From: JAADHI01 sp964451325 | GTDB taxonomy: Bacteria; Nitrospirota; Nitrospiria; SBBL01; JAADHI01 | DNA: 64,000 nt | Assembly: GCA_964451325.1 (NCBI GenBank) | Contig: CAYVHO010000002.1 | Coordinates: 62,001-126,000, forward strand | Reading direction: 5' to 3' | In this document: piece by piece, positions 8,394 to 17,150 of the stretch | Numbering within the stretch: position 1 is the first letter of the stretch | How the letters are laid out: the number at the start of each line of letters is the position of its first letter | Made by a program: the position numbers and the translations under genes | Notes under the pieces: model-generated | What the model was told of the DNA's origin: nothing | Database searches by the model: none | The model's input: the letters and a program-made list of their open reading frames with translations, nothing else

Positions 8394-10997
8394 TCAAGAA
8401 GCCACAACTGAAACCTTTGAAAGCGCAACCCATCCGCAATCTCCAGAGGGAACACCCGTCGTCTCATCCACCACAAACGGCAATAAAGTCTTTACGGTCA
8501 ACGAAAAATGCTCTGACACAAAAAGGGTGCCTTCTGCTATTTTTTTACTATATTTGATCGGAAGCTCAAGCACCTGTTTACTGGCCTCCGCAGACAACTG
8601 AACCATTTCTCCTTCATCAAGCTCAAGACGATCCGCATCCTCCGGATGAATCAAGATCACCGGGGCATCAAGCAGTGTCGTCAAACCTGCAGCATAAGTA
8701 GACATTTGCCCTGCATGAAAAAGGCTTTGCCCCACTTGCAGCGCAAAAAGACCCTCCGTTTGCATTTTCTCCAGACCCTGCCAAACAACCTGAAGACGCC
8801 CGGAATAAGCAGAAAGCGCTTCAGGCTTCACGCTCTTCTGCGTGGGCCAGCCTTGAGGCATCGCCATAACCGCTTCTTTCCAAACAGCGTCGGCAGAAAC
8901 ATGTGTCCTTAGTTTTTGGTAAGGCGTTTTTTCTTTTGCGTTTAACTTCCCCATCAGGGTTGAAAAAATTTCCCAGTCTGGCTTTGAATTTCCGACGGGG
9001 TCAATCGCAGGTCGTAATTTCTGAATTTCACCTTCTTGATTTGTAAAACGCCCTGATTGTTCTGCATAACTGGAAGCGGGCAATACAAGATGAGCCAGGG
9101 CCGTCGTCTCGGTTGGATAGAGATCCTGGCAAATGAGCAGCTCAAGGTTTTCAAGTGCCGCTGCAACTTTCTTCTGAGGGAAGGAACGCAGGGGGTTTTC
9201 ACCGACCAAATAGAGTGCTTTAATTTCTCCACGCGCTGCGGCATCTAACATTTCCAGTACGGTATAACCCTTATTTTCTGGATCGTTGGGCTGAAGACCC
9301 GGCAGAAATTCAGGGACGCCTCCCATTTCGATGGCTCCGAAGGCATTGCTTTCTTTAGATAAAGGCAGGATTCCGCAACCTGGGCGGCCAATTTGACCCG
9401 AAACCACAGCAAGTTCGGCCAAGCGCAACATCGACTGATAGCCTTCGACCCCGCGTAAAACGGAACGCCCGACAATCAAAACACCACGTTTGGCACTGCG
9501 AAAAAGCGTCGCAGCCTTTTGGAATTGGGCTTCAGAAACACCACTTGCGGCTTCGATAGACTCAAAAGAAATATCTGAAACGGCTGCCTTCATTTTTGCG
9601 AGCATGGCCTGAGGCGTTGCAGAAGCCGGCTCACCCTCAAAGATGGCTTTCGTCAATCCCAAAATAGCACTGTTTTCGGAGCCAACTTGGATTTGAAGAT
9701 GTTGATGGGCCAACTGAGGTAAATGGCTAATATATGTCTCTCTTCTTGAATTATAAGGTGAAACGGTAATGAGTTTTGCTTTGTTCTGACGAATGGCCTC
9801 TTTCACCTTCAGTGCCGTAATCGGATTGGTCTCCGTCATCTCCCCGGCAAAAACGAGCAGGCAATCCGATGCGACAATATCTTCATAACTTGCCAGGCGG
9901 GCCGAACCAAACACCTCCGTCATTGCCAAAACCGCATTGATATACCCCGAACGCGCACCGCTATCAATGTGAGGCGTACCGACCGTCTCCCGCATCAGTT
10001 TTTGGAAGAGATAAATGGCTTCGTTCGTACACTGTGCTGAAATCACGCCACCCACGGCTTTAGCGCCGTATTTTTTGACGATGGCCTTTAAACCCTCACT
10101 GGTTTTATCGAAGGCCCACTCCCAAGTCACCTCAAGATCGCCCCCTTCGAGACGAAGCAGGGGTCGCATCAGACGGGATTCATGATTGATGGCACCATAG
10201 CCAAAAAACCCGCGTGCACAAAGATCACCACTGTTACGTCCTGTCCCCATCTCGGAACTGACACGGGTAATTTCTGCTTTGGCGGCTTCGAGTGTCACGC
10301 TACATCCGTCACCACAATAGTTACAAATCGATTCTGTTTTTTTGAGCTGCCAAGTCCGGTAATCGAACATGGCCAAACGTGAGGTTAGCGCACCAACGGG
10401 ACAAATTTGAATACAGCCCCCACAAAACTCACAATCCAATTCCTGACGCGCAAAAGCCCCGACTTCGTGCATTGAGCCGCGGTTCATTGAACCCAGTGCA
10501 TTTGCGCCAATGACTTCATCACAATAACGCACACAACGCAGACAACTCACACAACGATTCATCTCTTTTTCGATAAGAGGCCCAAAATAACTTTTCTCAA
10601 ACGTGCGTTTGACTTCCCCAAAAGGAGAGGTCATCGCCCCGTGCTGATGCGCAAAATCCTGAAGCTGGCATTCGCCGCCCTGATCACACTCCGGGCAATC
10701 CAGAGGATGATTCCCCAACAAAAAGGCCATGACGCCTTTTTGCGCATCCACGACTTTTTCTGAAGCGGTTTGAACAACCATGCCTTCTGAAACCTCGGTA
10801 CTGCATGAGGTCTGCAATTTTGGCATTTTTTCGATTTCAACCAGACACATCCGACAATTTGCATCCGGTTTCAGTTTAGGGTGATAACAAAAATGGGCGA
10901 TTTCGGCACCCGCAAGCTTCGCGGCTTCGATAACACGTGTGCCTTTTTCGACCGTCACATCCTGACCATTAATTTTGAGTGTAACCTCTGAACTCAT
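8394..10997 (-). CDS. nuoG: NADH-quinone oxidoreductase subunit G
   Basis: 867 residues. The N-terminus is a [2Fe-2S] ferredoxin domain (FCYHPKLKPDANCRMC, third Cys near 64), followed by HPLDCPECDQGGEC with the His/Cys ligands of N5. Two ferredoxin-like clusters follow, CVSCLRCVRYC and CEFCGGCIQICP. The CNYCGDGC...CARG set is that of the extra cluster N7, found in some bacterial NuoG. The rest is a molybdopterin oxidoreductase-like domain without cofactor function in this family. It passes electrons from NuoF towards NuoI. Length is within the normal 680-910 range. Confidence 0.96.
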   Translation of the reverse strand: MSSEVTLKINGQDVTVEKGTRVIEAAKLAGAEIAHFCYHPKLKPDANCRMCLVEIEKMPKLQTSCSTEVSEGMVVQTASEKVVDAQKGVMAFLLGNHPLDCPECDQGGECQLQDFAHQHGAMTSPFGEVKRTFEKSYFGPLIEKEMNRCVSCLRCVRYCDEVIGANALGSMNRGSMHEVGAFARQELDCEFCGGCIQICPVGALTSRLAMFDYRTWQLKKTESICNYCGDGCSVTLEAAKAEITRVSSEMGTGRNSGDLCARGFFGYGAINHESRLMRPLLRLEGGDLEVTWEWAFDKTSEGLKAIVKKYGAKAVGGVISAQCTNEAIYLFQKLMRETVGTPHIDSGARSGYINAVLAMTEVFGSARLASYEDIVASDCLLVFAGEMTETNPITALKVKEAIRQNKAKLITVSPYNSRRETYISHLPQLAHQHLQIQVGSENSAILGLTKAIFEGEPASATPQAMLAKMKAAVSDISFESIEAASGVSEAQFQKAATLFRSAKRGVLIVGRSVLRGVEGYQSMLRLAELAVVSGQIGRPGCGILPLSKESNAFGAIEMGGVPEFLPGLQPNDPENKGYTVLEMLDAAARGEIKALYLVGENPLRSFPQKKVAAALENLELLICQDLYPTETTALAHLVLPASSYAEQSGRFTNQEGEIQKLRPAIDPVGNSKPDWEIFSTLMGKLNAKEKTPYQKLRTHVSADAVWKEAVMAMPQGWPTQKSVKPEALSAYSGRLQVVWQGLEKMQTEGLFALQVGQSLFHAGQMSTYAAGLTTLLDAPVILIHPEDADRLELDEGEMVQLSAEASKQVLELPIKYSKKIAEGTLFVSEHFSLTVKTLLPFVVDETTGVPSGDCGWVALSKVSVVAS

Positions 10998-11040
10998 TTC
11001 AGCAATCCACCTTTTATACAGTGTTGAAACAAATGATCAA

Positions 11041-12342
11041 TCAATGTGCCATCGACAATGCCGCATTCGGGTGAAAGGGACAGGCTTTTTCTTCGATATG
11101 CCGCTCAAATTCCGCCCTAAAATGCATGATACTCGAAAGAATGGGGCCAACCTCTGCTTCACCAAAGGCACACACGGTTTTCCCTTCAATCCGCCCACAG
11201 AGATACTTTAACTGATCAATATCTCCCGGGCGACCCTGCCCATGTTCAATCCGTTCCAGTATCTGTAAAACCCAACCGCTCCCTTCACGGCAAGGGGTGC
11301 ATTGTCCACAGGACTCATGGTTAAAAAATGCCATCAAATTCATTGCCGCCCAAACAATACAGGTATCCTCCTCCATGACCGTAATGCCGCCCGATCCCAA
11401 CATCGAACCGGCTTCCTTGATCGATTCAAAATCCAAAGGGGTATCCAAATGCTCAGGCTTCATCATCGGCGCTGAAGCGCCCCCCGGAATAAACGCTTTC
11501 AGGGGTTTATCACCGCGCATACCACCCGCAAATTCGTAAATCATCTCACGCAGAGTCACACCCATCGGCACCTCATAATTGCCCGGTTTCTTTACATGAC
11601 CGCTCACTGAGAAAATCCGGGTTCCCGTACTTTTTCCCACACCAATTGACGCAAACCATTGTGCGCCACGATTGATAATATGCGGAACATTCGCCAGTGT
11701 TTCGACATTATTGATTACAGTCGGCTCTTGATAAAGTCCGTGGATGGCAGGAAAAGGTGGCTTAATCCGAGGTTTCCCCCGTTTACCTTCGATAGACTCT
11801 AAGAGGGCGGTTTCTTCACCACAAATATAGGCCCCTGCACCACGATGCACAGAAATGTCTAAATTAAACCCACTGCCAAAGATATCTTTGCCGATCAGCT
11901 TTGCTTTGTAGGCCTCGTCAAGGGCACGTTCTAAAATTTTTGCACCCAGATCGAACTCTCCCCGAATATAAATATAAGCCTGCTCTGCGCCAATCGCGTA
12001 ACAACAAATCACCATACCTTCGAGCATTTGATGTGGATCCCGCTCCATCAACTGACGATCCTTATAGGTACCGGGCTCACTTTCATCCGCATTACAGCAA
12101 AGATAGCGTGGGCCAACATGATCTTTGGGAATAAAACTCCACTTCAGACCCGTCGGGAAACCTGCGCCCCCACGCCCCCTCAGACCCGACTGCTTCACCT
12201 CGTCGATCACCTTTGTGGGAGAACCCTCCTTTAACACCTTTTCAAGTGCCGTATATCCACCTGTTTCCCGATAATCTTCAAGCGAACCCGTATATCCGGG
12301 TTGCGCCATGTTTTTAAGGAGGACCAATTCGTATTCTGGCAT
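11041..12342 (-). CDS. nuoF: NADH-quinone oxidoreductase subunit F (NADH/FMN)
   Basis: 433 residues. The glycine-rich GRGGAGFPTGLKWSF binds NADH and FMN. The AYICGEETALLESIEGKRG segment is the second nucleotide-site motif, and CGQCTPCREGSGW gives three of the four ligands of cluster N3. NuoF is where NADH is oxidised and electrons enter the iron-sulfur chain. It sits six bases downstream of nuoE, its flavoprotein partner. Confidence 0.97.
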   Translation of the reverse strand: MPEYELVLLKNMAQPGYTGSLEDYRETGGYTALEKVLKEGSPTKVIDEVKQSGLRGRGGAGFPTGLKWSFIPKDHVGPRYLCCNADESEPGTYKDRQLMERDPHQMLEGMVICCYAIGAEQAYIYIRGEFDLGAKILERALDEAYKAKLIGKDIFGSGFNLDISVHRGAGAYICGEETALLESIEGKRGKPRIKPPFPAIHGLYQEPTVINNVETLANVPHIINRGAQWFASIGVGKSTGTRIFSVSGHVKKPGNYEVPMGVTLREMIYEFAGGMRGDKPLKAFIPGGASAPMMKPEHLDTPLDFESIKEAGSMLGSGGITVMEEDTCIVWAAMNLMAFFNHESCGQCTPCREGSGWVLQILERIEHGQGRPGDIDQLKYLCGRIEGKTVCAFGEAEVGPILSSIMHFRAEFERHIEEKACPFHPNAALSMAH

Positions 12343-12348
12343 CTTATT

Positions 12349-12882
12349 CTATCCCTGCAGAACGGGCAGCATAAAAGGGCCGGTCGCCAGCTCACTTTCA
12401 CCACGCTGCCTTAAATCACTTAATATCTGATCTACTTTTTCCGGAGTCAAGTGTTCGTAATACCGATCGTTGATCTGCATCATCGGGGCACTGCCACACG
12501 CGGCCAGACATTCCACCACCTTCAGCGAAAACACACCATCTTCCGTCGAGCCGCCCACGCTAATGCCTAACTTGTTTTGAATATGTTCCACAATAGACAT
12601 CGCCCCGACCAAAGAACAAGCCAGGGTTTTACACACTTGAATCAAGTATTTTCCCACCGGTTTCATATTGTACTGGCTATAAAAGGTGGCCACTTCATAA
12701 ACCTGAATAGGGGTTAGATCCAACAACTCCGCAATATCGATCATTGCAGGCTCGGAAACATAGCCGATTTCTTCCTGTGCGATGCGAAGCGCAGGCAAGG
12801 TTAATGAACGTCTGTCCGGATATTTTGGAAGCTCCGCTTTAATACGTTCAATCGTTTCTTTTGAAAGGACTTTAAATCTCAC
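12349..12882 (-). CDS. nuoE: NADH-quinone oxidoreductase subunit E ([2Fe-2S])
   Basis: 177 residues, thioredoxin-like ferredoxin fold. Cluster N1a ligands are seen as CKTLAC (C-x4-C) and, about 38 residues later, CLAAC (C-x3-C) followed by GSAPMMQIND. The N-terminal helical part (LPKYPDRRSLTLPALRIAQE) is the usual NuoE helical domain. It pairs with NuoF to form the NADH-oxidising module. Confidence 0.96.
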   Translation of the reverse strand: MRFKVLSKETIERIKAELPKYPDRRSLTLPALRIAQEEIGYVSEPAMIDIAELLDLTPIQVYEVATFYSQYNMKPVGKYLIQVCKTLACSLVGAMSIVEHIQNKLGISVGGSTEDGVFSLKVVECLAACGSAPMMQINDRYYEHLTPEKVDQILSDLRQRGESELATGPFMLPVLQG

Positions 12883-12916
12883 AGTTTTTCACACTGATTC
12901 CGCAATATGGATCAAA

Positions 12917-14179
12917 CTAGCGGTCACATTCTCCCATTACGATGTCATAGGTTCCAAAAATGGTGATGATATCGGAAATCATATACCCACGCGCCATATG
13001 CTCAAAAGCCCCCATATGAATAAAGGAGGGTGGACGAATCCTCAGTCGATAGGGTTTGTTCCCCCCTTGACTGACAATATAAAATCCAAGCTCCCCTTTA
13101 GGCACTTCAGTGCCACAATAGACCTCTCCTTCAGGCACATCAAAACCTTCGGTTGCGATCATAAAATGATGGATGAGGCTTTCCATATCCGTTTCCACCT
13201 TATTTCGCGGTGGATAGGTCAAATTAGGCAAGTCCACGGCAATGGGGCCTTGCGGCAACTGATCCAAACATTGTTTGATAATCTTTGCGCTCTGCCGCAT
13301 TTCCTCCACACGAATCCAATACCGATCATAGGTATCCCCGTTTTTACCCAGGGGAACCTCCCACTCGACCTTGTCATAGGCACCGTAAGGCTCTGCTTTT
13401 CTAATATCATAATTCACACCTGAGCCACGCAAGGCCGGCCCCGTCAAACCAAAGCTAACGGCATCCTTCGCAGAAATCTGGGCGACACCTTTTGTTCGCC
13501 CCAACCAAATCCGATTGGTCTCCAGCAAGGTATTATATTCATCGATATGTTCAGGAAAGGTTTCCAAAAATTTATAAAGACGATCCACAATCTCAGGGGT
13601 GAGATCCCGATCAAGCCCGCCGACACGATAGTAGCTCATCGTCAATCGCGCACCACAAAGCAACTCAAAAATATCCAGCAGCACCTCTCGCTCCCGAAAG
13701 GTGTAGAAAAAGACCGTCATCGCCCCAATATCCAGGGACTGCGTGCCCAACCAAAAAAGATGGCCCGCGAGACGCTGCATCTCGGCAACAAGCGTACGCA
13801 CATATTCGGCACGCTCCGGGATTTCAACTTGCAGCAACTTTTCAACGGCACGCACAAAAGCATAGTTATTGGTCATGGAGGAGGTATAATCAAGCCGATC
13901 CGTCAGCGGAATAATTTGAGTGTAAGTCGAGTTTTCGCAAAGCTTTTCAACACCGCGATGCAAATAACCCAAATAAGGGGTCGCCTTGACGATGATCTCC
14001 CCCTCCATTTCGAGCACAATACGCAAGACCCCATGTGTCGAAGGGTGCTGAGGCCCCATATTCAGCAGCATGTCCTCGACACGTCTTTTGGGTTTTCCGC
14101 CTTCTAAATCTGTGTCGAAATCGTCATCCCCATAATGATCCGGGCGGACAATCTCTTCTTGCACTTCATCCATTGACAT
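12917..14179 (-). CDS. nuoD: NADH-quinone oxidoreductase subunit D
   Basis: 420 residues. MGPQHPSTHGVLRIVLEMEG near residue 40 carries the conserved His residues at the quinone site. YLGYLHRGVEKLCE, LTDRLDYTSSM and RPPSFIHMGAFEHMARGYM are the other core motifs, derived from [NiFe] hydrogenase large subunits. An acidic N-terminal extension of about 38 residues precedes the conserved core. nuoC and nuoD are separate genes here, unlike the fused nuoCD of Escherichia coli. Confidence 0.97.
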   Translation of the reverse strand: MSMDEVQEEIVRPDHYGDDDFDTDLEGGKPKRRVEDMLLNMGPQHPSTHGVLRIVLEMEGEIIVKATPYLGYLHRGVEKLCENSTYTQIIPLTDRLDYTSSMTNNYAFVRAVEKLLQVEIPERAEYVRTLVAEMQRLAGHLFWLGTQSLDIGAMTVFFYTFREREVLLDIFELLCGARLTMSYYRVGGLDRDLTPEIVDRLYKFLETFPEHIDEYNTLLETNRIWLGRTKGVAQISAKDAVSFGLTGPALRGSGVNYDIRKAEPYGAYDKVEWEVPLGKNGDTYDRYWIRVEEMRQSAKIIKQCLDQLPQGPIAVDLPNLTYPPRNKVETDMESLIHHFMIATEGFDVPEGEVYCGTEVPKGELGFYIVSQGGNKPYRLRIRPPSFIHMGAFEHMARGYMISDIITIFGTYDIVMGECDR

Positions 14180-14198
14180 ATCGTTTTACGCTTTTCAC

Positions 14199-14699
14199 TT
14201 ATCCCGTATCTTTCGATAAATTATCCAGATTATCCCGCCATCCGCGTCCTTCCACGGGAAAATCCTTACGGAGCGGCCAACCCTCTTCATAATCTTCTGG
14301 CATCAAAATTCGCCTCAGATCGGGATGACCATTAAAAGAAATACCCATCATGTCAAATACTTCGCGTTCCATAAAATTCGCCGATTGCCAAAGCGCACAA
14401 ACGGAGTCGATACAACAATCGTCTTCCGGAACACGGGCTTTTATGCGAAGTCGATGGTTTTGCTCCAAAGAATACAACTGATAAACCATCTCAAAACGGG
14501 GGGCCTCATTCGGAAAATCGACAGAACAAACATCGGTCAAGAGATCAAAATCAAGCATCGGATCTTCGAGCAGCAAACGACAAACTGCGACAAGGTGTTC
14601 ACGGGTCACCACAACAGTCAGTTCCCCAAAAGCTTCTTTTTCACTCACAAAACCTTCGGGACACGCTTTTTTTATTTTGAGTGCAATATCGTGCATCAA
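14199..14699 (-). CDS. nuoC: NADH-quinone oxidoreductase subunit C
   Basis: 166 residues, the usual size for a stand-alone NuoC (30-kDa subunit). The C-terminal signature is EREVFDMMGISFNGHPDLRR followed by ILMPEDYEEGWPLRKDFP, conserved across the family. NuoC packs against NuoD in the connecting fragment near the quinone site. Nineteen bases separate it from nuoD. Confidence 0.96.
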   Translation of the reverse strand: MMHDIALKIKKACPEGFVSEKEAFGELTVVVTREHLVAVCRLLLEDPMLDFDLLTDVCSVDFPNEAPRFEMVYQLYSLEQNHRLRIKARVPEDDCCIDSVCALWQSANFMEREVFDMMGISFNGHPDLRRILMPEDYEEGWPLRKDFPVEGRGWRDNLDNLSKDTG

Positions 14700-14709
14700 T
14701 CAGTGCGGC

Positions 14710-15189
14710 TTAAGCTCTAAAAACCTTTCCTTCCATAATCTTTTCCTGAAGACGTAAAACACCTGCGATTAAAGCTTCCGGGCGCGGAGGACAGCCTGGA
14801 ATATAAATATCAACAGGGACAAAACGATCCACGCCTTGCACAACACTATAGCTGTTGTAAATATTGCCCGAAGTCGCACAAGAACCCATTGAGATCACAT
14901 AACGTGGTTCGGGCATTTGATCATAAATACGACGAATCACAGGTGCCATTTTTCGACAAACGGTTCCGGCTACAATCATCAAATCCGCCTGACGCGGAGA
15001 AGCACGAAAGACCCCTGCACCAAAACGATCCAAGTCATAACGACCCGCCACAACCGAAATCATTTCTATCGCGCAACAGGCCAAACCAAAGGTCATGGGC
15101 CACAAAGCCGACTTCCTGGCCCAGTTGACGGCTGAGTCAATCGTCGTGGTCATAATATTGGTTTCAAACTGGCGATCAATCAGTCCCAT
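14710..15189 (-). CDS. nuoB: NADH-quinone oxidoreductase subunit B ([4Fe-4S] N2)
   Basis: 159 residues from the chosen start. Cluster N2 ligands are visible: the tandem cysteines of FGLACCAIEM, the Cys of GTVCRKMAPV region, GSCATSG and PGCPPRPEA. N2 hands electrons to quinone. I prefer the ATG reading MGLIDRQFE, whose start overlaps the nuoA stop by ten bases (ATGGGACTGA). An ATG seven codons further upstream is in frame but adds only MEKGGPG and lies deeper inside nuoA. Confidence 0.95.
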   Translation of the reverse strand: MGLIDRQFETNIMTTTIDSAVNWARKSALWPMTFGLACCAIEMISVVAGRYDLDRFGAGVFRASPRQADLMIVAGTVCRKMAPVIRRIYDQMPEPRYVISMGSCATSGNIYNSYSVVQGVDRFVPVDIYIPGCPPRPEALIAGVLRLQEKIMEGKVFRA

Positions 15190-15551
15190 TCCAGGGCCCC
15201 CTTTTTCCAAGCATAAAAATAACCGACAAACAAAACAGAAATAAAAAGAATCATCTCAATCAAGGCAAAAACACCAAGCTGACTAAAACTCACCGCCCAG
15301 GGATAGAGGAAGACGGCCTCAATGTCAAACAGAACAAAGAGCATGGCAATTAGATAATACCGAAGCGGGAATTGCTGACGGGCATCCGATTCAGGCAGGA
15401 TACCACTTTCATAAGGAACGAGTTTTTGGTCGTAGGTGTTTTTGGGGCGGACAAGATATCCCATGAGAATCGTGACCACGCCAAAGCCCAGCGCGATAAA
15501 AAAGAACACGAGAATCGGAAGATAATTCGAAGGTAAAAGCTCAGTCAGCAC
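15180..15551 (-). CDS. nuoA: NADH-quinone oxidoreductase subunit A
   Basis: 123 residues, three membrane helices. The loop KLVPYESGILPESDARQQFP contains the conserved PYESG, and FDIEAVFLYPWAV is the second family signature with its acidic residues in the membrane. The start codon is GTG, preceded by a G-rich stretch about 11 bases upstream (GGGGGG). First gene of the nuo operon, with the promoter about 35 bases upstream. Confidence 0.95.
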   Translation of the reverse strand: MLTELLPSNYLPILVFFFIALGFGVVTILMGYLVRPKNTYDQKLVPYESGILPESDARQQFPLRYYLIAMLFVLFDIEAVFLYPWAVSFSQLGVFALIEMILFISVLFVGYFYAWKKGALEWD

Positions 15552-15585
15552 AGACAGTTATCCCCCCAAAGCCCAAAGAGCGCAC

Positions 15586-15614
15586 ATCATATAAAATAAG
15601 AAAATTAAAGTCAA
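15586..15614 (-). promoter_or_regulatory. Promoter of the nuo operon
   Basis: Read on the minus strand: -35 TTGACT (15614-15609), a 17-base AT-rich spacer, and -10 TATGAT (15591-15586), each one base from consensus. Transcription would start near 15579, giving a leader of about 28 bases before the nuoA GTG. No other promoter this strong is seen within the operon. Confidence 0.75.
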
Positions 15615-15808
15615 GCCATCTTAGGACAAAGGCATGGGCTTAAAAAATCGTAAAAAATAACATACGCAATCCCCCCTATATAATAAGGAGGAAAAACCTT
15701 TCAAATATTTAGACGGTGACGACTTGCAACCAGAAAAGCATATCGTTTAGAGTAGCGAGAGTCTTAAGAACAACATTCCAATACTGAATTCGCAAAGGGC
15801 ATATTGAC

Positions 15809-17014
15809 ATGATCTCTGTGGAAGAAGCGCAAAAAATTATTTTAAACAAAATTGAAACAATGCCCTCCGAAAGAGTCCTACTCTCAGAGAGTCTCGGCAG
15901 GACCCTTGCCGAAGAAATCACCTCCCCCTTGGACCATCCGCCCTGGGATACCTCTGCCATGGATGGTTATGCCGTCCACTTTTCAGATACAACAACAGCA
16001 AGCCCCGAAACCCCGTGCAACCTACGTGTCGTGGAAACCATCCCCGCCGGAGCCCTCCCTCAAAAAAAGGTACACCCTGGAGAAGCCGCAAAAATCATGA
16101 CGGGCGCACCCATGCCTGCAGGTGCAGATGGCGTCGTCAAAGTCGAAGACAGCAATGGAAGCGATAAAACCGTCGCCGTCTTCACAAAGTGTGAGCACGG
16201 CGACTACATCAGATTCAAGGGAGAAGCCATCCGGAAAGGTGATGCCGTACTGGAGCGGGGGATGCGGATACGGTCTGCAGAAATCGCCATGATGGCCTCG
16301 ATTGGAAAATCGGTTGTCCCTGTTTTTCAACAGCCCCGGATCGCGGTGCTTTCCACGGGAGATGAGCTCGCCGATCTGGATGAAACACGCGGCCCAGATA
16401 AAATTTTAAACAGTAACGGCTACGGACTCGCCGCACAAGTTATCGAGGCAGGTGGCACTGCGATCAACCTCGGCATCGCCAAAGACGATAGAAAACATCT
16501 CGAAGAAAAAATTGCCTCAGGACTTTCTGCTGATTTTCTCATCATTTCAGGTGGCGTTTCGATGGGGGACTACGACTTTGTCCTTGAAGTCCTTGAAAAA
16601 CTCGGTGTGAGTATGCACCTTTGGAAGGTCGCAATGAAACCCGGGAAACCGGTCGCGTTTGGCACCAAAGCCAGACGCCCTATTTTTGGACTGCCTGGAA
16701 ATCCCGTTTCTTCCATGGTCACCTTTGAACAATTTGTACGACCCGCAATCCTCAAGGCCTCCGGTCGCACACAGATCTCAAGACCGCTGATCACCGCGAC
16801 CCTGCAAGAAGACATTCACAAACGGCCGGGGCGACGACAATTCTTGCGCGCCGTGCTCTCACTTGAAGATGGCACCTACCAGGTCCGCTCAACGGGAGCA
16901 CAAGGCAGCGCTGTTTTAATGTCCCTGGTCAAAGCCAACGCCCTCATGATCCTGCCCGAAGCAGGGGAACAGATTAAAGCCGGCACAAAAATCAGCGTGC
17001 AGATCCTTTCCTAA
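15809..17014 (+). CDS. moeA: Molybdopterin molybdenumtransferase MoeA
   Basis: 401 residues. MoeA inserts molybdate into adenylylated molybdopterin, the last step of molybdenum cofactor synthesis. Motifs are PPWDTSAMDGYAV near residue 45, AKIMTGAPMPAGADGVVKVE near 97, the LSTGDELADL segment of the MoCF-binding domain, ISGGVSMGDYDFV, and KPGKPVAFG followed by FGLPGNPVSSMVTFEQFVRP. Domains are complete. The gene is divergent from nuo. Its product would serve molybdoenzymes such as the Tat-exported oxidoreductase near 45.3-46.1 kb. It ends at a shared bidirectional terminator. Confidence 0.96.
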   Translation: MISVEEAQKIILNKIETMPSERVLLSESLGRTLAEEITSPLDHPPWDTSAMDGYAVHFSDTTTASPETPCNLRVVETIPAGALPQKKVHPGEAAKIMTGAPMPAGADGVVKVEDSNGSDKTVAVFTKCEHGDYIRFKGEAIRKGDAVLERGMRIRSAEIAMMASIGKSVVPVFQQPRIAVLSTGDELADLDETRGPDKILNSNGYGLAAQVIEAGGTAINLGIAKDDRKHLEEKIASGLSADFLIISGGVSMGDYDFVLEVLEKLGVSMHLWKVAMKPGKPVAFGTKARRPIFGLPGNPVSSMVTFEQFVRPAILKASGRTQISRPLITATLQEDIHKRPGRRQFLRAVLSLEDGTYQVRSTGAQGSAVLMSLVKANALMILPEAGEQIKAGTKISVQILS

Positions 17015-17073
17015 ATCACCCGGATTTTCGAGCAAATACGATACAGAACATAATCCAGCCTTTGCCCCAATAT

Positions 17074-17111
17074 AAAAAAGAAGGGGAGGTCATGGCCTCC
17101 CCTTCTTTTTT
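17074..17111. terminator. Bidirectional rho-independent terminator
   Basis: A perfect 16-base stem (17074-17089 with 17096-17111), a six-base loop, A6 at one side and T6 at the other. It lies between the convergent moeA and the surface repeat protein pseudogene and can serve both. Confidence 0.92.
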
Positions 17112-17150
17112 CTTAGATTTATTCGCCTAAATTCAAAATACATCTCATGT

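Noticed and set aside
15659..15700. TATATAAT followed by AAGGAGG upstream of moeA
   Set aside because: Looks like a promoter and ribosome-binding site, but no -35 match and no start codon follows at proper distance; the moeA start is about 120 bases further on.
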